Source of the DNA: Dirofilaria immitis
Lineage: Eukaryota; Nematoda; Chromadorea; Rhabditida; Onchocercidae
Direction: 5' to 3'
Assembly: GCA_024305405.1 (NCBI GenBank)
Contig: JAKNDB010000110.1
Location: forward strand, 744,001 to 808,000
Length of the DNA stretch: 64,000 bases
Below, one piece after another: positions 40,739-53,250 of the stretch (position 1 is its first letter; each line of letters opens with the position of its first letter). Under the pieces are notes generated by a model, which did no database searches, was not told where the DNA came from, and saw only the letters and a list, made by a program, of their open reading frames with translations. The translations under genes were made by a program, and so were the position numbers.

Positions 40739-42853
40739 ATGAAATTGTTGATAAAATTATCAAACCATGGATCTTATTTAAGTAGCATCACATTTAAACA
40801 AATGCTTTCCGGATCTGTCGCATTATGTTCCAGATATGATCCGAAAGTATTTCGTGAACCAATTGTGGATCTAGAACAGGTTGTTTCTTTATCAGTGGTT
40901 TCTTTGTATTATCAACTTTAACAGTTACTTCGTAAATGTGAACTGCCCATTAGGTGGTAGTCACTAGATTACTTGCTTTGCTAAGTACCATAGCTGTCGC
41001 CAGGTGGCTAAGTATCTTGTAGCATACTGTAATACTATAATTAAATATTAGTAAAAGCTTGGCATATTGTTCCTCATGAAACAGAAAAAACTGTTATAAT
41101 AATATTTTCCTTAAAATCAAGCTATTATTGCACATTGCTAGAGCAGAGACATGTAGAGTACGTTGCTTAACTTTTGTTGTTTTCTACATTTTCTATTTCT
41201 TTTCTTTGCAACAACTTTTTTGACAGGTAATCTCTCCATCAGCAAAAGATGTTTCAGTAGAGATCTTTCATCTTCTTTTTCATGAAAAACCTTAAAATCT
41301 TATGCCTATATCATTCTTAACTGAACTTTGTGGGATAGCGAATCAAAAGTTTGGGATTTCCTGTTTTTTTTTTTTTTTCAGCTTAAGCAACCGCTCGACC
41401 TAGAAGATGATCGCCGGTTTTGTTATATAAAGGCAATGACCAGCGCTCAGACGCCGGTGTTTTATCGAAATGCTATCATAGATAAGTTAATTAATGTATG
41501 CATGCTACGTGGAATGAAAGGTTAGTCGAAAATTTTCATTATTTTAAAATTTTAAATGTTAATGTGAATATTCTTCTACCCTGTTGTATTTCCAATCTGG
41601 TATCAGATGCGATTTTTCGAACTCCGGCATTTAGAAAATTAATCTGGTTTGAGTCGTTATTGTTTGGCTTTTTAGCAGGACAGACTGTTTTGGATATTAA
41701 CACGGAGTTGTTTTAGCATGTTGTGTAAAATAACTGTGACTATAGAGGATTGATATATAGCTGTCCTATTCTATAATTTCTATGATCATAATGTTTCTGT
41801 ATATGAGTTGTTAATGAAAGAATTTTTTATTCATTGGTTAGGCAACCAAATTTTATTCAATCGATTTATATTGCTTAATTTCAGTGCATCGAATTTCTAG
41901 TATATGGCCCTACTTTTAGAATGATAAGAATGGTGTATGACGGCATAGTTTAATCATTGATGCATCCGTATTACTCTCTTGAAAATTATTATATATGATT
42001 TATTTAAATCGAAAAGCGATCGAATAAGATTAAAATGAATTATATGCACCAACTTCTTTCTTGTCATATTGCAGAAAAAATGCAAAAATTGTTTTGGAAG
42101 CATTAGAAATAATAAAAAGACGTCAGTATAATTTATGGAGAAATGCTAACATTGAAGAGAAAGGAAAAATAGAGCTTGATCCAGTAGTAATTGTCAAAAA
42201 GCTATCAAGAATTGCTGTCCAATAATGATTCTGCGTCCCTTTATTCGTGGTAAGCCTTTTGTGTTTTTTTGATTCAGGCCGTTTATAACTATGCATTAAA
42301 GCATGAAATCGAGTATAAACTATTCACGAAAGTTACGTCTGGTTTTTTTTCTGAAAATTTTTACCTTAAATGTCACCAAAATGACTTCGTTCAACTTTAT
42401 GTGATCTGTTTTTTGGTCAATATCCATCCTCTTTGAGTGATTTATACACGTATCTGCTCATTATTTCATTTGATTTCAACTTAATACAGTGACACGCTGA
42501 GCTTTGTTTCATTTTGTTCTTGAAGTGTAGTTTATGTTTCTGTATGATTTTTTCGCTGGATCAAGAATTACTTCTTAAAAACAGGCTCTGCTGATAGGAT
42601 TTTTTCCTTAGGTGGGCAAACTTATATGGTACCATGTCCAATATCAGAGCGTCATGCTGAATTCCGAGCAATGAAAACGATGCGTGATATCTGCCGACAG
42701 AAGACTTTTCACGGTGCTACTCACTTTCAGCACATACTGGCTGATGAATTACTTGCTGCTTATAAAAACGAAGGTTTAACGGTGCAAGCAAAGCAAGAAT
42801 TGCACAAACAGTGCGAAGCAAATCGAGCTTATGTTCATTACAGAAGACAGTAA
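40739..42853 (+). CDS. mrps-7: Mitochondrial small-subunit ribosomal protein uS7m (MRPS7)
   Basis: Four exons: 40739-40879, 41382-41520, 42075-42249, 42612-42853, giving about 232 residues against 242 in human MRPS7. The protein binds the 3' domain of small-subunit rRNA in the mitochondrial ribosome. The N-terminus is basic and hydroxylated with few acidic residues, as in a mitochondrial presequence, followed by CSRYDPKVFREPIVDLEQ. The uS7 core is clear: LEALEIIKRRQYNLWR, then PIMILRPFIRGGQTYMVPCP and the C-terminal EANRAYVHYRRQ. The start ATG lies two bases after an ATTGCAG acceptor, suitable for spliced-leader trans-splicing. Exon 3 needs one extra A at 42075-42080 (to match the phase of exon 2) and another at 42196-42200 (to keep the conserved frame). 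The reading outside those runs is strongly conserved, so I favour sequence error over a pseudogene. Confidence 0.92.
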
Positions 42854-42978
42854 ATTGCGTAGGATTTTCGATTTCATGATAGTCAAAATATTATTTGATA
42901 TATTGTTATTCTCTGTTTTTGTTGGAGAATGATGAAAACATGACGTTTCAGTAGCAAACATGATGATGGTTTGAAACT

Positions 42979-42984
42979 AATAAA
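42979..42984 (+). terminator. Polyadenylation signal AATAAA
   Basis: AATAAA 126 bases after the MRPS7 stop codon, the first canonical signal downstream. Confidence 0.5.
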
Positions 42985-43750
42985 ATAACTTTATGCGATA
43001 CACATAAATACCACAATATTGAATTTTTTATCATCTATAAATTTTCAATGTATATAGTGGTAGTTAACGCACTGACGTATCACAGAGTTTCTTCGAAGCT
43101 TATTCGTTCAATGTTCCTTTGTTGTCAGGTCATGAATTTTAGGTTTTTTAAAAATATTTCATGTATATTAGTAAAATACTTCGATATGACGTAATATTAA
43201 TATAAAATATATGTATACTAATACATGAATATTATGCATTTATACAATGAATTTATCTACATTTAAAATGAATAAATAACTCCATATTGTTTCTAGTATA
43301 AGTTGTTTGGTTCTTCAAACCTGTTTCATACTTTTTGTAAGTTTAAAATTATCATTAATACAATCGTTATTCTCTTTTTAGTAAGCTTCTTGAGATTCGT
43401 AAGAGAATTTGAAAACTTTACGCTTAAGGAATTTATTGAAATTCTTTGATTTGAATTGTTTGCTCGCAGACTAGTCCTTGCTTATCGTCATTGTAATTTA
43501 GCATTTATCCGAATCATTCAGTTGTACTGGTTAATGGCTGTGTCTAAACTTGCTACCCATTACCATGCCAGTAGAATTAAAAATGTTATCGAATATTTGT
43601 TTTAAAGATGAGGAAGTGATAGTTGGAATTATCTTAACAGAAGGATGCATTGTAATTATACATGACAGAAGTTTATTATGGTACTCTCGTTCTGCTCGTT
43701 ATGAAGTGTTCCGGTTTTCAGATCTTACGTGTCATGAATTAACTTGCTAG
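42985..43750. other. Intergenic stretch between MRPS7 and Vti1
   Basis: No gene is supported. A 66-codon open frame at 43,550-43,750 directly precedes the Vti1 start but shows no family resemblance, and I treat it as 5' noncoding sequence. Confidence 0.5.
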
Positions 43751-45602
43751 ATGATGGAAGCCAGTACATTGTTGTTAAATGATTTCGAGCATCAATATTC
43801 AGTGCAAACTGCTGAAATTACAGCACATATTGGACGTTTAAGAGATTTGGATAAAAATGGACGAGTTGAAGGGATTCATCTGATTCAACGTTTATTGATT
43901 GATGTTGAAAATCTTCTGGAGCAGATGGAATTAACTGTTAGAGAACTGAAACCGTCAAGGTATGATTTATTATCTCCCAAGAATAGTTGTGATTTTGTTC
44001 TCTCTATAGGCATGCCTTATTCAAAATCCTTTAGCGCGAAAATAAATAGAATGAGATTCTGTAATCTCCAAATTATTCTTGTTAATTATAATAAAATAAG
44101 AAAAAAGCGATTACTGCAGCATCCTGTTCTGAAAAGTCACCTGAATATACTTTTGATTTGCAGTGCGGAACGATCGAAATATGAGTTAAGAGTTCGCAGT
44201 TATCGAAATGATAAAAACAGTTAGATGCTGAACTGGATAAAGCAATTCAGCGCTTGAAGGATAATGCTGACCGGGATGAACTGATGACTTATGATAATCA
44301 AATTTCTTTGAATCAGGTCGGTCTTGTGTTTTTTTATTTCCGATATTCTTTCCTATTTTTCACTTATCATTTTCATCACTCATTCATGTTTTTCACTGAT
44401 AAAATTTTTAATTTTCTCTGTTTCCGTCTTCATTACCCTTGTATTGATTGTGCAGTTTTCTAGTTGAATGGTGTTTTCTTTCTATAAATTCGTATGAAGT
44501 ATGAAGTTGTAAACTCTAAAATTGTATATAATATTGTTTCTTCAAAGTTCTTCAACTAGTGGAAGTTTTTCTGGGAATCATTTTGTTTACAAAACGGCAC
44601 AGTTAGGAAAATGCATACGCTAGCGAAAACCTAAAAACAACTTGTCAATAAAAAGGCTTTATTCTATCCTTTATGTTTTTCTGGTAGAATGCATAAGTGA
44701 CTTCATTTTTAGTTAAAGAATGCTAAAAATTTAATATTAGTTATAATATTTTTTCCTTTTTATAGCAAGACCAATTGATCGAAAACACCGAAAGGTTGGA
44801 GAGAACATCCAGAAAACTTCAAGATACTTATAGAATGGTGATTGAAACAGACCAGGTTCTTTTATATTTGGATTTTTAGTAACTGTTAAACGGTCACTGC
44901 ATTTTTTTCTTTTTCTTCCAGAATTTACTGATTGTAATAAATAGATTGCGTCGTAACTTAAACTCTTGTCAAGATTGAAAAATACATTTTTTTTCATAAA
45001 GGAAGTTTTTAATGAAAAGAGGATGACAGATAAGAGAAAGTTAAAAAATCGTATTTTGGACATTTGTTACTTCTTTATGTTTTTAATTTCTTGTAGAACA
45101 CAATTCAACTAAGTGTGAAGTCTGATAGAAAAAATCATAATGAATAGATGAGCAGTAATATTCCTAATAGTTCAGCGAAATTCGGTATGCAGTAATCTGT
45201 AGTCGTGGTTACTGTGATATTAATAAGTGGTAACAATTGACTGTGGTCTGCTTAACTATAATTTGTAGAGATTTAAAAAATAAAATTTTTTAGATTGGGA
45301 CAGAAGTGTTAAATGATCTGAGTTCTCAACGTGAAACAATAATGCGGGCCCGTGAACGTATGCGGCAAGCGGAAAGAGATTTAAATAGAAGCCATAAAAT
45401 GTTGTCACTGATGATACGCAGGTATTATTGTTTTTTTGTCTTTTGCATTTCTTTCTCTCCTTTATTTCATGATTTATGAAAGCTAAGACTAATTTTAAAA
45501 TTTCATTAATTTTTCAGAATAATCCAGAATCGTTTGCTGTTGCTCATTATTGCTGTACTACTTTTGTTTTCATTATTATTCATCATTTATAAGTCGTTGT
45601 GA
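43751..45602 (+). CDS. vti-1: Vti1-family Qb-SNARE
   Basis: Five exons: 43751-43959, 44164-44316, 44766-44855, 45294-45421, 45518-45602, giving about 221 residues, normal for Vti1. It acts in membrane fusion between Golgi, endosomes and lysosomes. The N-terminal Vti1 helical domain is visible (FEHQYSVQTAEITAHIGRL, then DVENLLEQMELTVRELKPS). The SNARE motif runs from LIENTERLERTSRKLQDT through ETDQIGTEVLNDLSSQRE to RDLNRSHKMLSLMIRR. The protein ends in a single tail anchor of about 25 residues (RLLLLIIAVLLLFSLLFIIY). The presumed zero-layer residue is the Gln in LSSQRE. Exon 2 needs one extra A at 44213-44217; without it the frame stops at once. The start was chosen because the family begins about ten residues before the EHQ motif; a second ATG follows immediately. 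Confidence 0.94.
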
Positions 45603-46617
45603 CTGGATACAGTATTGAATACAATTCATACATAAATAACAGCAATTATTTCCATCTTTTATTTAATTCGGGATTTCAAGCACTGATGATTACAGGCGTT
45701 TTTAATTAAGTAGTTTATCTCAAGAAATAGGTTGGTCATTATTTCTGATCTAAAAGATAGCATTAAAATACGATTATTCATATATTGTTCATAATTTTTC
45801 CTGCAAAGCAGGTGATATAGTAATATTTGCTCATATAAAAAATTGATGTATTTACATCGATGAAATTTTGAATCCTTAAGTATCATTCAAAATAAAGTAC
45901 TGTTGATCTCTTTTATGACTTGTGTAGTAGTCATTCCAATTATTCGATTGTTCTGAAACTTCACTTGTACGGAGTGGAAAAATTTTTTTTTCTTATAACT
46001 TTCACAACAGCCACCACCAAGCGCAGTTTCCACTATCATCTTTGGTCTTAAGCCTTCATTTGGTTATGTGATCTTATTAGAACAGAGAAGCTACTGGATG
46101 TAGAATTGCAGGGCAAAAATATTTGTTTGTAATTCAATTAAACTGTTGTAGAAGGAATTCCTATAATGAGCATTACAGAACGAAATGTGTGCTCTGGATA
46201 TATCTTAGTTCATTAGTAATATTATTTCATCCTTTTCCATGTTACCAGATGTTTTTTAACTCTCTCCTATTCTAAACTGATAAGGTAATAGGGTTCGTTT
46301 GTTTATATATTATCTAAATCTTTTGCATTCATTTGTACTCTCAGTTCGATTAAACTATAATATAATTCTTTTAAGTTTCCAATTTGAGGAATGTAGTAGT
46401 CAAAAGCAATTTGAATGTGATTATTAATGAAATGTATTTCACAGAATTTCTCTCTAATACTCAGTACAGTGTATTTCATGACAATGGTATTGGAAATAGC
46501 ATACACTTGTTACAAATGATCACGTAAATTTTGAGAAAGCTTTTACATAGATTTGGGAGATATGTTATTCTCCGGTTTCATGCAAACAACGCTTTTTTAA
46601 AATAAGATTTCCCTAAT
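45603..46617. other. Intergenic stretch between convergent genes
   Basis: Vti1 (plus) and the ShKT-nitrobindin gene (minus) converge on this stretch. It holds an AATAAA at 45,891-45,896 on the plus strand, and no gene is supported. Confidence 0.5.
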
Positions 46618-49339
46618 CTATTTCGGGTAAATTTTTTTATATCGAATAAAAGTATGCATTTGCATCCGATGTGTTAACGTTTCCATCAGAAACCGTTGTT
46701 CAAGTATATCGGAGTCCAACAGTCGAAATTCCCGGATTGTCTGTAAAATTGTCAATATTCTATGATAAATTTGAAGAATTTTATTCAATTATTATTTATT
46801 ATTTTTATTCTAAATGGAAAATCACCTTAAATCATGTTCCTATGCAGTATCTGTTCATGGTAGTGATAAAAATTGTCAATAGTTGCGCAAAGCTTTTGAT
46901 TGAGCTGCTAATTTCGTCAAACTTTAATTAGATTAATAGCTTTGGCATTATTATTCCTGTGCTATAATGAGATTAAAATTCCGAGTAAATAGATGGGGAT
47001 TAGATTACAAATAATTCGAATAAAATCAAACCCCATGTACTGGTAGATCCCGACTAAAACTTATTCGACCAATATCTTGTAAAATAAGTTTCATTGACTT
47101 GCCGCGTAACGGACCTTGCTCAATCATTACAAAGCCTAAAAAAATAAAATTTAAGGAGATGGAAATTCAATATTTCTATCTGTTACATAACTAACGAGGG
47201 GAGTTTCCTAACAATATTTGTTATACAAACTTTTATTCACATACCATTGTTCATAACAGTGGACAAGGCAACTTCTTTCGTATTCGGTTTCATTGTTATA
47301 AAACCATATTCACTATGCAGTTCTTCATGATTATTCATGTCCCATGCAAAAGCTCTGAAATTAAAAATGTTTGATAAGTGGGGAATGAGCATTGCCGTGC
47401 TATTCTTGATAAGTTGATTTGGTTCATAGACTTTTAATAAGCTTGCTAAGTTGATAACAACATTGACTGCTTAATATTTTCTTGATAGTTCATAAAGTTT
47501 ACGTATAGTTTAGTGCTTTAAGAGCTCTTAAGTTGGAAGTTGGCAGTGAGAAGTCAAGTTGTTCTCCATATGTAAATACTGGTATTGTTGGGAAGACTGC
47601 CTTGCCACCGGATTCGGCGCGCCAAGTTCCAATTAGCCACGCTAATGGCTTCAGTAATTCTGGCACATTACGTACATCGTATTCTAAAATACTTCAATAT
47701 ATAAGAAAAAACTTTTTAAATTACTAAAAAGTTAGATAAGTTAAATTTTCTTAATTCCTTCAAATTCCGTCAGCGCCAGCATATATTCATCGGTGTCGGC
47801 TATTAATCCAGATGTGTACTTTTTGCTTAGCAAAATTGTGAATTATAGAATGAATCACCGAATTTATACCAAAAATTCAAGGGAATAATAGAAGTAAGAA
47901 CCGTTTATGCAAGCAAAAACTATTATAAAAGGCAAATATGAATTTTGAATTAACGAAAAATTAATTTAAAAAGAATTATTTAAAAATAAATGCTAACTTT
48001 TCTCGATTTCACCACATACCATACATGTCAGTTGACAATTTTTTTTAGCAAATGTTGATTTTAAACACTGGCTTCCATCTTGTGCAACCAAATTGAAACA
48101 ATGTCGATCCAAATCTTTGCATTTATCCGCTACAAACACAAACAATTCAGATAACATTTTATGTATACTTTCGAATTTTATATTTGAAAACTTCGATGAA
48201 TCGTTTTTAGCATTTAAAATTTTTTAAATTTGAAGTCTAAAGTTATGATGAAATGTTGTTGTAATCAAAATTCTTCACTTTTGAAAATGGAAATAACGTT
48301 AAACAAAAGTGAAAGAAGAGCAAAGAATTGCAAGCAATGGAAAAACAATTGAAATATCTTCGGAGGGATGTAATGCCAAAATTGTCGGACAAAATTTGTT
48401 TCAGAAATTTATGAAGTAGAAGTAAAATTATTCTTGTTACCAACAAATTTGATGAAGAAATATTATCTTTCAACTTTTACAACATTGTAGAATGTAATAT
48501 CTTCTTTTCTTGTACACGTGCAAAGAAATACTTAATTTCAGTAATATTAATATGTCACGCATATCAGGTAATATCGATAGGAAAAGCATGCATAATTATG
48601 CATAATGTATAATAGGGCAAATGATAAGCTATCAAAATTAAAAGTTGAATTAATGCTTGGTAGATATTATCTATTCTTGGTATTGTTCGTCGATTTATAT
48701 CAAGCTCTTCTAATTTTTGTCGCATATAATATTAAAAATTTTACAAGAAATCGTAAAATAAATTAGATGGTTATATTTCATTCCGAATTAACTAAGATCA
48801 TATCCAGCAGATCACTTCATTCAAAGTAGTCTTTGCTGATGATGGGATTGACTTTTATTTGAAAAATTTAAAATTAGCCAGAAATCTGTCATTAAAATGA
48901 GTGCTCTGTGACATTAAAAGTTCGCCAATAAATGTCAAGCACTGAAATTTTGTGCGATCTTTTTATGTTATGGAACTTTTCATTTGTCCTAATGTAATAT
49001 CTTATGAATTCAAATGAAAAAAAAGAAATTGTATCTCTTCGCAAAGAGAAATTGTACAAATATTGGAATAAAAAAAGCATAAGAAAATCAAAAAATTTAC
49101 TTGAAATGAACTTTCGAATTTCAACTTTAATATTACATATTGAAATAGAATAGGACTGTATATTATTTAAAGAACTATTTTAGCCATAAACCAGTTATTG
49201 GATAAACAGATTAATAAAATACGTTACATTTCTATTTTTCATCCATATTTGAAATGTTAAACTAACCTGGATGCTTAGTTTTAACGCCAATTACCAATGC
49301 AAAAATACTGATCAAGAATAAGCATTTGTAAAATAACAT
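46618..49339 (-). CDS. Secreted ShKT-nitrobindin fusion protein
   Basis: Six minus-strand exons: 49339-49267, 48129-47998, 47683-47503, 47354-47245, 47135-47032, 46740-46618. All phases close to exactly 240 residues with no correction. Residues 1-19 form a signal peptide (MLFYKCLFLISIFALVIGV). Residues 28-63 carry six cysteines (C28, C35, C46, C56, C60, C63) in the ShKT pattern ending NCQLTCMVC. Residues 70-240 form a nitrobindin/THAP4-C-like (DUF1794) domain: LAWLIGTWRAE near 83, FPTIPVFTYGEQLDF near 97, TAFAWD and EYGF in the middle, TIREFRLLD near 201 and THRMQMH near 224. H229 matches the position of the haem-binding histidine of nitrobindins (recalled from family sequences). The protein probably acts outside the cell or in the secretory pathway. 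Haem or nitric-oxide binding is inferred. Confidence 0.85.
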
Positions 49340-52300
49340 TGTATTTTGCCCACATAAATATAGACAAAAATGAGAAAAAAAGCTGACGAAGGATGAATTC
49401 AAATTTGGCAGTTATTTGTTTAAAAATTCGCGAAATTCGTCGAATCAATGATGGAGGGATTGTGGCAAACAGCTAGAGTAGCACATATTTTCACACTGCA
49501 AAAGTTTTTAGAAAGGAATTTTTGTTTATTTGAAAATTAATCAAATTAAGAAATCATTAGAAAGACTGCAATAAGATCGATAGATACTTTCTTCGGTATT
49601 GTTTGTATGATATTGATTAATCTATTACTTAAGAAAAATGGCATTTCGAATGACGCCACGTATATGAGAAACAAAAATACCTGTTTGCAGAGGAGAAAAA
49701 GAAAAAAAAACGAGTCCTATTCAAAAAAATTAAACAGAGTAAAATTTCGTCATTGCATTCCAAGAAAAAAAAGAAAAGATAATAAAATATGCAATAAACC
49801 ATTATATAATATGATTTAGATACATATCACATTTGTTAAGCGTAAGAAACGATTCTAAAACATTTAAAGGATGTCAATTTGATAATGTAACGTTAACTTA
49901 CTTAATCATTTTTACTTTTCAAATCATACATTCTCTTCTTTCTTTATGGATACTAATTCCATTATATACGAATATTTTTATCCTGATATGGATTGGTTTC
50001 TTGTTCCTGAAATCATTATATAACGAAGCTGCTATATCAAAAAAAAAAAAAAATGAATTTACTCCAAGATAATCATCCGAATTTACCCGCTCATGCATTA
50101 TTCATGCAAAATATATTGCAAATAGCACTTGCTTAAACTGTGGATGCAAAAATGACATATTGCAAGCATGCATTCTACAGTTTTTATGATTATGAAATTG
50201 AGTGAGGATGATATTAAAAAATATAGTAGAAATATTCGTGTATGATTGGATTATATCCATATAGAAAAATGTGGATGTTTGATTACTATAGGTGAATGTA
50301 GAAATAATTAAGTAAATCAACGTAACAATATTTAAAAGACCTATGCTTAGTATCCGCATGGAATCATTTCAGCTATTGGGGTTATATTCTCTTAAGTTAT
50401 ATTTTTAGAAATAAATTTTTGTGAGATCACGCAAACAGTTGAAATTTTTTTTTTTAAAGATTGCTATACTAATTTTCATCAATAAGTGTACAAAGAGGAA
50501 GTGCTCTGCCTTTCTTAAATTTGGTTTTGTATTACAAGACCTGTTTTGTTCTATCTTTTATACTGACAAGCTAAAATTTTAATTAATCCATATCAATTAT
50601 ATTATTAAGGTGTTCATTCTGAATACAAAGGCATTATAATGAAAAAAAAAATAAGAATAGAACAGTAATTATGATAGACATAAAATTGAAGGACCAAACT
50701 TTAATACGAACAAGAGCAATATAAATTCAAATCAGACATTTTAATTCTTGTCGTCCTTCAATGATTTTCATGTAGTTCACAACTCTTCAATAAAATTTCA
50801 CGAAATGATTGGTAGTGGCAATTGTTCTTGCACCTGACTTCAACATTTTCGCCTTTTAAATTCTACAACTGCTCCACTCATTAAAATAACGAACAAATTT
50901 TCATGATGCACTAACACCATATAATGAAATATTTAAGTAACTTATCAGCGAGACCTTTTTTTTTTTTTAAATCTTATACTAATCTATAACTATTATTAGA
51001 TTGAAAAAATATTTCGTCGGTTTGGATTCCGAATGACAATAATCGAAGTTAAATTGAGAACTTTTAAACAATGCAAGTGCAATTTAATGAGGATGCCAGC
51101 CGACATTTTAAAATAATACAAACTTTATTAGTTTTATTTGTAATTAAGAAAATTGGTTGATTTGAAACAAGTTTTATATTTTCGTCACAGCGCTATTACT
51201 TTTTGCTAATGATGACATTGGAATGAAAGGTATCATCGTAACATTTCAATTAATGACATTTGTTTTTATTGAAATAATCCGTTATTTTTTAATAAACACA
51301 GGAGAAAAGTGGATTGTTGTTATTGTCGTTGTTCAGTATCATTACTACAATTGTTATTATTATCACTAATCTTATTATTATGATCATTATTACTGCTTTT
51401 ATTATTCTTATCACTACTATTATTACAGTAATAACTTTTGTTGTTATTACAATTAAAATGCATTACATTTCTCGAAATATCAGATATTTCGAGAAAGGCA
51501 AAACAGGTGAAAAAATCGGAGATGAGGGTAAGAATGCGGAAGGGAAACGATAAATGAAAAAATGATTGGAAAGTTTATCATAGACAAAGAGGAAATTAAA
51601 ATTTAAAAAAGAAAAGTGAAAGAAAAATATCTGAAATGATCGGATATTTCCAGCCACCTTAAAATCTTATACTAATAATATAATGATATATGAGATCCTA
51701 ATCTTATTATTTTAAATTAGTTTTTCAAACAAAACGCTAAACGTTTAACAAAATTAAATCTGTCAAGATCTTGTTGAGGAAAAGGGTGAAAGTATTGAAA
51801 GATAGGATGAAATACGGAATGATAAAGGCTTCAGTGTTAGATTCGAAATTGTATCTGTAAATTAAGAATAAGCGAAAGATAATCTTCTTTGTAACAGTAA
51901 ATACTGTTGCAATTTTTAAAATTTGAACAAATATATGAAGTGAAAAAAGAGAAGAAAATTTGTTAATTTAACTCGAGAATTCTTTTGTTTCTTCTGGACG
52001 CATGTTAATAGCAGTAATAACGAGGATTAGCGACATTTATGTTTCGTGTTGTAGGATATCATCATATATTTCTAGATTTTATAATACCATCATTCCGAAT
52101 TATTAAGTTACGTTGGCCGGATTATAATAAAAAGTGATTATAGATTATGTTGATATGGTGGTGGAGCACACTTCACATAACAATATAAAATTTGAAAGTA
52201 ATATGCAAAATGATCTTTAACACTGATAAGATTTAACTGATGATAGCTTTCCTATGACTGGTATGATTTGTTAGTGTGGTCTACTTGATTTCATTTGAAA

Positions 52301-52621
52301 TATAATGCATAGTAGAAAGATGAAGGATCACTCCATATTAATCAAGGATATTGTAAGATTTTCAAATTTTAGAATCTAAGATTCAGAAGTCATATCGCTC
52401 GGTTTTTTGAATAATTGTTGTTAATGATGAAGTATGGTGCAATTATAAATGAAATTAATGTATACTATTCATATCAACAATTAATAAATTTGATTTAATT
52501 GCATATTTATAGATGTATATGTGTTGATAATTCGTTACTTTGCAGCAACGTGACTTAAAATTAACAAAAATTCAGTGTACTCCAAAAAACTATAAATCCC
52601 GCTGAAACGGAAAATTTTCAC
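49340..52621. other. Gene-free stretch
   Basis: No gene is supported. It contains A-runs near 50,041-50,053, a TTA/ATT-rich zone at about 51,340-51,440 and a hairpin at 51,468-51,496. The open frames are short and of biased composition. Confidence 0.5.
51468..51496. repeat. 29-base perfect hairpin (14-base arms)
   Basis: TTTCTCGAAATATC and its exact reverse complement are separated by a single A. The stretch is intergenic. Confidence 0.95.
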
Positions 52622-52686
52622 ATGAGGAAGCGTCGTGAAGAGGATACGGCTGGAGAAAACGTTGCTGAATTTATTTTAGAGATGGG
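52622..52686 (+). other. Possible 5' exon carrying an upstream ORF of the DNAJB12-like gene
   Basis: ATG followed by 21 codons (MRKRREEDTAGENVAEFILE start) ends at a strong GG/GTGAGT donor. It lies downstream of a TTTGCAG acceptor at about 52,544. Joined to the CTTCCAG acceptor at 53,237, it continues with Asn-Thr-Ser and a TAA that directly abuts, in the same frame, the ATG of the J-protein. It could be an untranslated leader with an upstream ORF, or the N-terminus of another gene. It is not a recognised protein. Confidence 0.4.
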
Positions 52687-53250
52687 GTGAGTGGTGAATA
52701 ATTTGTTCTTGGCGTATATCTCGTTTTTGTTATTGCTTAGAAGTAGATTGTTTTTACTTAAATCATAGTAATCGAAAAATTAATTCTCTTCCTAAGCAGA
52801 AGACCGGTCATTGTTCGCTAATGTAAATCATTCGGATGTTTTCTTCCAGTTCATTTTATTTACGAATTTTAATTATTAGTATCGAGTAGTTACTAATTAC
52901 TGTAAAAGGACAAATTTTTTTCTAGCAAATTTAAATTTGTTCAAGAATTTATATGAATTCATTAAAAATTTGAAAGTTAGCTTCAAATTAATTTTTTTTT
53001 CATCGGTCAGTATCATTAATGAGAATAGATTATTTTGGTACTACTTTTCAACAGTGTCGCTAAATTTAAATTGAAATCTGCATAAATTTTGGAAAAAAAT
53101 TTTAATTCAAAGTTAGTAACATATTGTCTCTTAGTGCTAGAGCAACATAGATGGCAGTGCATGAAGCGTCAAATGATTGAAGTGAAATGATAATTAACAT
53201 TGCATTATATAACATGATTCTTTTGCGCATCTTCCAGAAATACTAGTTAA

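Noticed and set aside
43550..43750. 66-codon ORF just before Vti1
   Set aside because: It ends right at the Vti1 start and resembles nothing; Vti1 proteins have no such N-terminal extension.
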